Assembly: GCA_013287085.1 (NCBI GenBank)
Contig: JABDEM010000006.1
Location: forward strand, 18,504-56,620
Reading direction: 5' to 3'
DNA from: Gammaproteobacteria bacterium
Lineage (GTDB): Bacteria > Pseudomonadota > Gammaproteobacteria > DSM-16500
Length of the DNA: 38,117 bases
Shown here: in pieces, positions 18,013 through 25,031 of the stretch
Position numbering within the stretch: position 1 is the stretch's first letter
Layout of the letters: the number at the start of each line of letters is the position of its first letter
Program-made: the position numbers and the translations under genes
Notes under the pieces: generated by a model
Told to the model about the DNA's origin: nothing
Database searches by the model: none
The model's input: only the letters and a program-made list of their open reading frames with translations

Positions 18013-19807
18013 TTCCCACCCTCATATTCTGCAATGCTTCCAAAATCTTTTTTGCCAGAGACTGATTAATTCCTGGCACTTTCGCGATTTCTTCAAGACT
18101 AGCACGAGAGAGCTCTTGAATTCCACCAAAGTGACGCAAAAGTTCCCGTCTACGTTTAGGACCAATACCGGGAATCATTTCTAAGAAGGATGTTTTACGT
18201 TTTTTATCGCGCCGCAATCGATGACCTGTTATAGCAAAACGATGAGCCTCATCTCGAATCTGTTGAATTAAATGTAGAGCATGTGAATCTTGCGGTAAAT
18301 GAATAGGCGGTAAGTCAACTTGATAAAGCGTCTCATAACCCGCTTTACGGGTTACCCCTTTTGCTACACCCATTAAATGAATATTAGAAATAGTTAATTC
18401 TTTTAAAACTTTTTCTACCGCATGTAATTGTGTTTTGCCGCCATCGACTAATAAAATATCGGGGATTTTTTCGGGTTCGTTTAGTAATCTCTGATAATGA
18501 CGACGTAGTACTTGATCCATGGCTCCTGTATCACTACCAGGCGTAATGCCTTTGATATTAAAACGCCGATAATCACTTTTAACAGGCCCTGTTCTATTAA
18601 ATACGACACAAGACCCTACCGTTTCTTCCCCCATGGTATGACTAATATCAAAACATTCTATGCGGGAATTTTTTTCTTTTAAATCTAAAAAAGCATAAAG
18701 CGCATTGAATCTTTCGTCTAAATTGGATTTCTTTAATAAACGCAGGGTTAATTCATGTTGGGCATTATTGGTTGCCATTTCTAACCATCTTTTACGCGCG
18801 CCTCTTTGGGCTGTTGAAATAGTTATTTTTAATATCTGCATCAAAGAACGACTATCTGAAATATTTTTGGGGATAATAATTTCTTTAGGCATATCTTTAA
18901 GATTTAAATAATGCTGAGCTAAAAATGCTGATAAGATTTCTTCTTCGCTCGCCATATCGGGCATTTTAGGAAAATAAGAACGCCCGCCTAGCATTACGCC
19001 ATGACGAATGAACATCAGTCTAAGACAAACTAATCCGGCTTGTTTTGTAAGGCCAATCACATCAATATCACCCTCTGTTGTACTCACATATTGACGCTCT
19101 TGAATTGTATGCAAATGAGTTATTTGATCACGAACTCGCGCTGCATATTCATAATTTAATTGTGTGGACGCTGTTTCCATTTGTTTTTCTAGTTCTTTAA
19201 TTAGCTGATCGCTTTTACCTTCTAAAAATAAAATCGTATGGCGCACATTTTCTTGATATTTTTCTTTATCAATAAGCCCTACACAAGGCGCATCGCATCT
19301 ACCAATTTGATGTAAAAGACAAGGTCTTGATCTATTAGAATAAAAACTATCCGTACAAGTCCGCAAATGAAATAATTTTTGGATTAAATGAATGGTTTCG
19401 CGGACAGCGGTACCATCAGGATAAGGCCCAAAATATCTGCCCTTGGATTTAGGGGTGCCGCGATAAAAATCAATCGCAGGATATTCATGATCCGTTGAAA
19501 TAAAGATATAGGGATAACTTTTATCATCTCTAAATAAAATATTATAATGCGGTTTAAATTTTTTAATTAAGTTAGCTTCAAGAATGAGCGCTTCATTTTC
19601 GGTGCGGGTTGCAATAATTTCGATATTTTTAATATGTTTAACTAAAGCGGTTGTTTTGGGATCTTTGGCAGTTTTGGAAAAATAACTAGAAACACGTTTT
19701 TTAAGATCGCGAGCTTTCCCTACATAAATGACTTGATCCCGCTCGCCGATCATTTGATAAATGCCGGGTTGATTGGGGAGCGTAGAGAGTATTAATTTTA
19801 TATTCAT
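18005..19807 (-). CDS. uvrC: Excinuclease ABC subunit C
   Basis: UvrC makes both incisions in nucleotide excision repair. The 600-residue protein has an N-terminal GIY-YIG nuclease (PGIYQMIGERDQVIYVGKA), a Cys-containing region (RPCLLHQIGRCDAPCVGLI), a UVR motif, the RNase H-like C-terminal nuclease (ECFDISHTMGEETVGSCVVF and DILLVDGGKTQLHAV), and a helix-hairpin-helix tail (IPGIGPKRRRELLRHFGGI). Its ATG overlaps the stop of the response regulator (ATGA), the classic gacA/uvrY-uvrC arrangement. Confidence 0.98.
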   Translation of the reverse strand: MNIKLILSTLPNQPGIYQMIGERDQVIYVGKARDLKKRVSSYFSKTAKDPKTTALVKHIKNIEIIATRTENEALILEANLIKKFKPHYNILFRDDKSYPYIFISTDHEYPAIDFYRGTPKSKGRYFGPYPDGTAVRETIHLIQKLFHLRTCTDSFYSNRSRPCLLHQIGRCDAPCVGLIDKEKYQENVRHTILFLEGKSDQLIKELEKQMETASTQLNYEYAARVRDQITHLHTIQERQYVSTTEGDIDVIGLTKQAGLVCLRLMFIRHGVMLGGRSYFPKMPDMASEEEILSAFLAQHYLNLKDMPKEIIIPKNISDSRSLMQILKITISTAQRGARKRWLEMATNNAQHELTLRLLKKSNLDERFNALYAFLDLKEKNSRIECFDISHTMGEETVGSCVVFNRTGPVKSDYRRFNIKGITPGSDTGAMDQVLRRHYQRLLNEPEKIPDILLVDGGKTQLHAVEKVLKELTISNIHLMGVAKGVTRKAGYETLYQVDLPPIHLPQDSHALHLIQQIRDEAHRFAITGHRLRRDKKRKTSFLEMIPGIGPKRRRELLRHFGGIQELSRASLEEIAKVPGINQSLAKKILEALQNMRVGNA

Positions 19808-20460
19808 TCGGAAGTTGTCTTGTTAGCTCCTTCTACCAATCCTAAACGCATTGCAAGAAGGGTTAATTCCACATCGCTATTAACACCCATTTTTTCAAAA
19901 ATCCGATAGCGATAGCTATTGACGGTCTTTGGACTTAAACATAATTTGTCTGAAATTTCTTGAACTTTTTGGCCACTGGTTATCATGACCATAATTTGTA
20001 ATTCGCGTTCAGATAAAATATCCAATGGGGATTTTTCATCTTTGCTAAAACGTTTTAAAGCCAGCTGTTGAGCGATTTCAGGACTTAAATAACGTTGTCC
20101 CGCATTAACAGTACGTATCGCGCGGATCATTTCAGCGGCACCACAATCTTTAGTAATATAGCCAGCTGCCCCTGCTTGTAAAAATCTCGACGGATAAGGC
20201 TCATCAAAATGAACGGTTAGCGCAAGAATTTTAATTTCGGGGTTATATCTTAGCATTTTACGAGCCGCTTCAAGGCCGCCTATACCAGGCATTTGGACAT
20301 CCATCAAAACTACATCAGGGATTAATTCTTTAGCTAAAGTCACCGCTTCTTCACCTGTTGCAGCTTCACCGACCACTTTGATTCCGGTTTCATCTTGTAG
20401 TAAGCGTCTTATTCCAATTCGTACTAATTCGTGATCATCGACTAATAAAACTTTAATCAA
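19804..20460 (-). CDS. gacA: GacA/LetA/UvrY-family response regulator
   Basis: A NarL-type two-component regulator of 218 residues. The receiver has the acidic pocket VDDH near residues 8-10, phospho-acceptor D54 in LMDVQMP, a switch Thr in ALTVHF and Lys in YITKD. The LuxR-type helix-turn-helix is SERELQIMVMITSGQKVQEI followed by CLSPKTVNSYRYRIF. In Legionella the orthologue LetA, with LetS, controls the small RNAs that titrate CsrA and the switch to transmission; the same role is inferred here. It uses a TTG start, and the only upstream gene on this strand is tRNA-Ser, ending 36 bp before. The partner histidine kinase is not in the window. Confidence 0.95.
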   Translation of the reverse strand: MIKVLLVDDHELVRIGIRRLLQDETGIKVVGEAATGEEAVTLAKELIPDVVLMDVQMPGIGGLEAARKMLRYNPEIKILALTVHFDEPYPSRFLQAGAAGYITKDCGAAEMIRAIRTVNAGQRYLSPEIAQQLALKRFSKDEKSPLDILSERELQIMVMITSGQKVQEISDKLCLSPKTVNSYRYRIFEKMGVNSDVELTLLAMRLGLVEGANKTTSE

Positions 20461-20496
20461 GCGCGTACCCCGTTATCTTCAGCTTCGTCCTTTAGT

Positions 20497-20586
<90 letters not shown>

Positions 20587-20687
20587 ACATTTTGCTAACT
20601 TCCGGTATTCTATAAAAAATTTGAATAAATGTCTCTAAAATAAAAATATGTTATTATACAGGCCACCTAACCACTCGGGAGTCACTT

Positions 20688-21356
20688 ATGAAATTTAATA
20701 CTACTACCTATACCGCCCGCAGCTTTACCGCGACCGGCAGTATGTCAGTTATTAGAAATACCTACCTATTATTAAGCATGACCCTCCTTTTTAGCGCGGC
20801 TTTTGCTTATCTTTCGGTGATTCAAGGCGCGGGTTTTGGTGCAACAATGGTGGCTTTCGTCGGGTCTTTCGTATTTTTATTTGTCACCAATGCCTTAAGA
20901 AATAGCGTTTGGGGCATAGCCAGCGTATTTGCTTTCACTGCCTGCATGGGTTACTCCCTAGGGCCTTTGTTAAATCATTTTATTCACGGCTATAGAAACG
21001 GCGGCCAATTGATTGTGACTGCTTTAGGTAGCACCGGCTTAGTCTTTTTCTTAACTTCTGCCTATGTCATCACTACCAAACGCGATTTAAGCCATTGGGG
21101 TAAATTCCTAATGATAGGCTTAGTCGTTTGTTTAGTTGCCATTTTAGCCAACTTATTCTTTAAAATGACCGCTATACAATTAGCCGTTTCCACTTTGCTT
21201 ACCGTAATCTCTACCATGTTAATGATGTATGACACTAGCCGTATCATTAATGGCGGTGAAACGAATTACATTATGGCAACGATGAGTTTATATATAGACA
21301 TACAAATGCTATTTCAAAATCTTTTAATGTTGTTAGGGTTTTTCAACGAGAAATAA
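20688..21356 (+). CDS. yccA: Bax inhibitor-1 family inner-membrane protein (YccA-like)
   Basis: A 222-residue protein with seven predicted membrane helices, belonging to the Bax1-I/TMBIM family. It resembles E. coli YccA throughout: RNTYLLLSMTLLFSAAFAY, FAFTACMGYSLGPLLNHF, GLVFFLTSAYVITTKRDLS and the family signature YDTSRIINGGETNYI. YccA is an FtsH substrate and modulator; other members are calcium-leak channels. A likely -10-like TATTAT lies about 30 bp upstream of the ATG, with CGGGAG as ribosome site. It is alone on the plus strand and ends at a strong terminator hairpin. Confidence 0.93.
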   Translation: MKFNTTTYTARSFTATGSMSVIRNTYLLLSMTLLFSAAFAYLSVIQGAGFGATMVAFVGSFVFLFVTNALRNSVWGIASVFAFTACMGYSLGPLLNHFIHGYRNGGQLIVTALGSTGLVFFLTSAYVITTKRDLSHWGKFLMIGLVVCLVAILANLFFKMTAIQLAVSTLLTVISTMLMMYDTSRIINGGETNYIMATMSLYIDIQMLFQNLLMLLGFFNEK

Positions 21357-21362
21357 AACTTC

Positions 21363-21388
21363 CCCGGGTGAGGCAAATATCACCCGGG
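21363..21388. terminator. Bidirectional hairpin terminator between yccA and dnaQ
   Basis: A perfect 9-bp stem CCCGGGTGA / TCACCCGGG encloses the 8-nt loop GGCAAATA. On the minus strand it is followed by GGAAGTTTTATTT, a modest U-rich tail suited to ending the dnaQ transcript. On the plus strand it starts 6 bp after the yccA stop and the tail is weaker. Confidence 0.8.
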
Positions 21389-21389
21389 A

Positions 21390-22097
21390 TTATTCTAGCC
21401 ACAAGCATTTGCCTTTGGTCTGAATTTCTTTCAATTTTTTATCGTGTTCTAAAAGTTCAGCCTCGGTAGCTTCAATAATCGGCAAAGTAAAGGTTTCTCT
21501 ATTGATAATTATTTTTTTCCGTTTTGAAGTAGTAATAGAACTTTGCGCCGTTTCTGTTTCATCAAATAAAGTCCCTTGCCCGCCCGTCATGAAAAGATAA
21601 ACTTGGGCTAATAAATTCGCATCTAATAAAGCACCGTGAAGATCTCGTTGGGTATTATCTACACCATAGCGTTTACATAGCGCATCAAGACTATTACGTT
21701 GTCCTGCATGCATTTGGCGTGCCAAAGCCAAGGTATCAATAATATTATCGCAATATTCTGTCAGCGGCTTAAATTTAGCATCCGCTAAACTTAATTCATG
21801 ATTTAAAAAGCCCACGTCGAAAGGCGCGTTATGAATAATTAATTCTGCATCTTTAATAAATTCCACAAATTCATGGGCTATTAAATTAAAAGTAGGCTTA
21901 TCTAATAAAAATTGATTGGTGATACCATGAACCGCCAGTGCACCATCATCAATTTTACGACTAGGATTTATATACTGATGAAAATATTTGCCCGTTAATT
22001 TTCGGTTAATCATCTCAACGCAACCGATTTCAATGACTCGATGGCCCTCTTCTACACTTAAACCTGTTGTTTCAGTATCTAATAAGATTTGTCGCAT
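21390..22097 (-). CDS. dnaQ: DNA polymerase III epsilon subunit (3'-5' proofreading exonuclease)
   Basis: DnaQ proofreads for the replicative polymerase core. Exo I is LLDTETTGLS, Exo II is IIHNAPFDVGFLNHEL, and Exo III has H-x4-D as DLHGALLDANLLAQVY, giving the DEDDh set. A Gln-rich region after the domain (TGGQGTLFDE) matches the clamp-binding part of E. coli epsilon, and the C-terminus should bind the polymerase alpha subunit. 235 residues is normal. It lies 2 bp after rnhA, in a methyltransferase-rnhA-dnaQ transcript like that of E. coli. Confidence 0.97.
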   Translation of the reverse strand: MRQILLDTETTGLSVEEGHRVIEIGCVEMINRKLTGKYFHQYINPSRKIDDGALAVHGITNQFLLDKPTFNLIAHEFVEFIKDAELIIHNAPFDVGFLNHELSLADAKFKPLTEYCDNIIDTLALARQMHAGQRNSLDALCKRYGVDNTQRDLHGALLDANLLAQVYLFMTGGQGTLFDETETAQSSITTSKRKKIIINRETFTLPIIEATEAELLEHDKKLKEIQTKGKCLWLE

Positions 22098-22099
22098 AT

Positions 22100-22540
22100 T
22101 TAACCTTTTATTAATTCATCAATCGCTAAATTTGCTAATTCATCCGCCAAATCATTTTCCGGATGTCCGCTATGGCCTTTGACCCAATGCCAACGAATTT
22201 CGTGGCGTGCAATTTGACTGTCTAGCTCATGCCATAAATCCATATTTTTTACTTCTTTTTTCCCGGCTGTTTTCCAATTGCGCTTTTTCCAATTGGCCAT
22301 CCATTCCGTAATGCCTTTTTGTACGTATTGCGAATCAGTATACAAATCAATATCACAAGCTTCTTTGAGATTTTCTAGCGCTTTTATAGCAGCCATTAAT
22401 TCCATACGATTATTCGTGGTTAAATTTTCAGAGCCTTTGAGTTTTTTTTCATGTTTACCATAACGCAATAAGACGCCCCATCCTCCAGGCCCAGGATTCC
22501 CGCGGCAAGCGCCATCTGTATAAATAGAAACTTTTTTCAT
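22100..22540 (-). CDS. rnhA: Ribonuclease HI
   Basis: RNase HI cuts the RNA strand of RNA-DNA hybrids. The four acidic residues are seen in [37 protein letters not shown] and NDLADELAN, and the [11 protein letters not shown] loop carries the conserved His. The basic protrusion ([16 protein letters not shown]) typical of proteobacterial enzymes is present. It overlaps the methyltransferase by 4 bp and precedes dnaQ by 2 bp. Confidence 0.98.
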   Translation of the reverse strand: MKKVSIYTDGACRGNPGPGGWGVLLRYGKHEKKLKGSENLTTNNRMELMAAIKALENLKEACDIDLYTDSQYVQKGITEWMANWKKRNWKTAGKKEVKNMDLWHELDSQIARHEIRWHWVKGHSGHPENDLADELANLAIDELIKG

Positions 22541-23274
22541 GGAGTATTCCGTGTCGAAGGCCCTGGTATGCTTGCCCTAATTCCCGATAATTCTTTTTGT
22601 TTCCAACGTAAACGTATAGGACTCAAAGGAATCACTTTCGCTTTGGCGAATAATACATACACGCCACCTAGAGGTAAAAGACTTTTAGTCCCTATCCACT
22701 CCATTACACCCATTTTTTCAAATAAATTTTCTTTAGATAAAGGCGGCCTAAATAAAAAAGTATCTTGTTTGATTAACTCAAAATCAGCAAGCGTTAACCA
22801 TTGTTTGACCGTACTTTTACTTAATAAATTGCCTTTTCTGGCCTGGGTAAATAATTCTTGTAATCCCCATAAACTAAGAGGGTTAAAATTTAAAATAACA
22901 ATAGAGCCTTCGGGTTTCACAATACGACAAGCTTCTGATAAAACATGATGTGGGTTATCCACATATTCTAATGTATGCGGCATGATCACCAAATCGACAC
23001 TGCCTGAACTAATAGGTAATTCTTTCCAACTGCCTTCAATACAGTTTTCAGTTTTTTCATGATGAATAAAAGGCGTCACTAAATAATGAAAAGAGAGCGA
23101 AGTGCTGCGTAATAAATCATATTGTTTAGGCAAACCAATTAATACGGCATGTTTGCCATGCAATTTTTCCAATAAATGCGTCAAAAATTGCTTTTCACTT
23201 TTGAGTAATTCCAACCCCAAAGCGTGATCTAGCCAATGATTCCAATGTTGTATCACTCGGTAAGATTTAAGCAA
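22537..23274 (-). CDS. Class I SAM-dependent methyltransferase (YafS position)
   Basis: A 245-residue Methyltransf_11-type protein. Recognisable are the post-II segment [20 protein letters not shown] with the following [20 protein letters not shown], and [12 protein letters not shown]. The usual glycine-rich motif I is weak here ([12 protein letters not shown]), which is also common in this subfamily. In E. coli the gene in this place, next to rnhA-dnaQ, is yafS; orthology is likely but the substrate is not known. In E. coli gloB lies between it and mltD; here mltD follows directly, divergent, across a 201-bp gap. Confidence 0.85.
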   Translation of the reverse strand: MLKSYRVIQHWNHWLDHALGLELLKSEKQFLTHLLEKLHGKHAVLIGLPKQYDLLRSTSLSFHYLVTPFIHHEKTENCIEGSWKELPISSGSVDLVIMPHTLEYVDNPHHVLSEACRIVKPEGSIVILNFNPLSLWGLQELFTQARKGNLLSKSTVKQWLTLADFELIKQDTFLFRPPLSKENLFEKMGVMEWIGTKSLLPLGGVYVLFAKAKVIPLSPIRLRWKQKELSGIRASIPGPSTRNTP

Positions 23275-23475
23275 ATGTTGCGATCCCCTATGTTCACCCT
23301 TATTAGATACTACACTACCTTCAGTGTTTCGCTCAATAATTAACTAACTTGCTGATTTTAATAGATAAAAATCAAATACTTGACCCAACATTATTTATCA
23401 GTAACATATAGACCTTTATCAAGAATGTTCAAGCTGTTCCCCTAGATCGTCATTCAATGCCAAGGAGAACATGGC

Positions 23476-24939
23476 ATGCAGCTAAAATTGTTTAAATGGA
23501 TCAGAAATAGTTTAGTCGTTATATGCTGCATCATCATTCAAGGTGCATCATTTGCATCGTCCAACATTGAAGGCATTCAAGTCTATCAAAAGACTATGCA
23601 TTTATCTGAAAAACACAAACAAAAATTAGCCGATGATATTGATCGTTATCAAAATGCGGATAACCTTTGGGAAACCCTCAGAGAAGAATTTGTTCTACCG
23701 CATTATGAAGATAATCCTTATGTACAAAATCAAATACAATGGTTTTTGACCCACCAGGCTTTTTTACAATCCGCTGCAACTCGTGCTGCGCCGTATTTGT
23801 ATTTTATTTTGCAGCAGACTCGTCTAAGGCACTTACCTGCTGAAGTCGTGTTATTACCCATGATTGAAAGCGCTTACAACCCCTTTGCTTATTCCAGCGC
23901 TGGGGCTGCAGGGATATGGCAGATGATGCCTAATACGGCAAGTGGTTTAGGGGTTAAACGCGACTGGTGGTATGACGGCCGACGCGATATTGTGGCATCC
24001 ACACGTGCGGCTTTAGATTATTTATCTTATCTTGGAAGTTTTTTTGACGGCAATTGGTTATTGGCTTTAGCTGCTTATGATACGGGCGAAGGGAATGTGT
24101 TAGCTGCAATCAAAAGAAATGTAAGAGATAATAAAAACACTACGTTTTGGCAACTTCCTTTAGCCCAAGAAACCAGAGATTACGTTCCTAAGCTATTAGC
24201 ATTAGCAGCCATTATTAGTCATCCAGAACGTTACCCCGTTAATTTACCTTCGGTTGCAAACGCGCCTTGTCTTGCCCAAATTGATATTGGTGGCCAAATC
24301 AGCTTATCCCGCGCCGCTGTTTTAGCGGGTATTAGCTTAAAAAAATTAAAACAATTAAATTCGGGTTATAATCGCGCATCAACAGACCCCAGAGGCCCTT
24401 TTAAAATTATTTTACCGATTGAAACCGTCGAAGCTTTCACAACTAATTTAGGCGGCTCGGCACTTCCGGCAGACTACGTGGAAAACACAGAAGATTTAGA
24501 AGAGCCAATTATTGATAAAACCCCACCCAAAAAAGATTCTTATAATATTACGCGCGAATTAATCGAAAAATTAAATATCAAATACACCATGGAACCCGGC
24601 GATACGCTTTATTTAGTCCGAGAAGATGATACGATTGAAAAAATTGCCACGCATTTTAAAATTCCAGTTAAAGCATTAATGGCGGTTAACCAGTTACAAC
24701 CAGGCGATATTTTAGCTGAAAACACTAAACTGATTATCCCCACGCACAAAAATCAGGATGTGGGAATGCACAAGGTTTCACCGGGCGACACAATTTATAT
24801 GGTTAAAAAGGGTGACACTATTGAAAAGATCGCCAATAAGTTTCATACTACCCCCGCTGCTATTCGGGTGAGCAATTTAATTACAGAAAATCGATTGCAA
24901 ACCGGTGATCGAATAGTGATTCCATCGCAGATGGGATAG
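23476..24939 (+). CDS. mltD: Membrane-bound lytic murein transglycosylase D
   Basis: MltD cleaves peptidoglycan glycan strands to 1,6-anhydro-muropeptides. The 487-residue protein has a basic, hydrophobic N-terminal export signal (about residues 1-28). Its SLT domain has the catalytic Glu in LPMIESAYNPFAYS and typical GAAGIWQMMPNTASGLG and LALAAYDTGEGNV motifs. Two C-terminal LysM repeats start near YLVREDDTIEKIATHFKIPV and YMVKKGDTIEKIANKFHTTP. AAGGAGAA precedes the ATG; another ATG 5 bp upstream is closed after four codons. A TTGACC at 23380 may be part of its promoter, but I see no well-spaced -10 box. tRNA-Thr follows 15 bp after the stop. Confidence 0.96.
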   Translation: MQLKLFKWIRNSLVVICCIIIQGASFASSNIEGIQVYQKTMHLSEKHKQKLADDIDRYQNADNLWETLREEFVLPHYEDNPYVQNQIQWFLTHQAFLQSAATRAAPYLYFILQQTRLRHLPAEVVLLPMIESAYNPFAYSSAGAAGIWQMMPNTASGLGVKRDWWYDGRRDIVASTRAALDYLSYLGSFFDGNWLLALAAYDTGEGNVLAAIKRNVRDNKNTTFWQLPLAQETRDYVPKLLALAAIISHPERYPVNLPSVANAPCLAQIDIGGQISLSRAAVLAGISLKKLKQLNSGYNRASTDPRGPFKIILPIETVEAFTTNLGGSALPADYVENTEDLEEPIIDKTPPKKDSYNITRELIEKLNIKYTMEPGDTLYLVREDDTIEKIATHFKIPVKALMAVNQLQPGDILAENTKLIIPTHKNQDVGMHKVSPGDTIYMVKKGDTIEKIANKFHTTPAAIRVSNLITENRLQTGDRIVIPSQMG

Positions 24940-24954
24940 TAGCTTTAAAGTTAA

Positions 24955-25027
24955 GCCGACATAGCTCAGTTGGTAGAGCAACTGATTAGTAATCAGTAGG
25001 TCCCCAGTTCGAATCCGGGTGTCGGCA
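24955..25027 (+). tRNA. tRNA-Thr with unusual anticodon AGU
   Basis: The cloverleaf is good: acceptor GCCGACA/TGTCGGC, D-stem GCTC/GAGC, anticodon stem ACTGA/TCAGT, loop TTAGTAA. The anticodon at 24988-24990 reads AGU. The T-stem CCCAG/CCGGG has one A-C mismatch. The discriminator is A, CCA is not encoded, and a T-run (TTTTTT) follows at once. Identity elements otherwise resemble tRNA-Thr(UGU) of E. coli. A34 is rare in bacterial tRNAs other than tRNA-Arg(ACG). A functional gene is likely, but a degenerate extra copy is possible. Confidence 0.85.
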
Positions 25028-25031
25028 TTTT

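Noticed and set aside
23380-23412. TTGACC followed by CATATAGAC as a mltD promoter
   Set aside because: The -35 is good, but the possible -10 elements are poor matches or need spacers of 19-21 bp, so I do not list it as a promoter.
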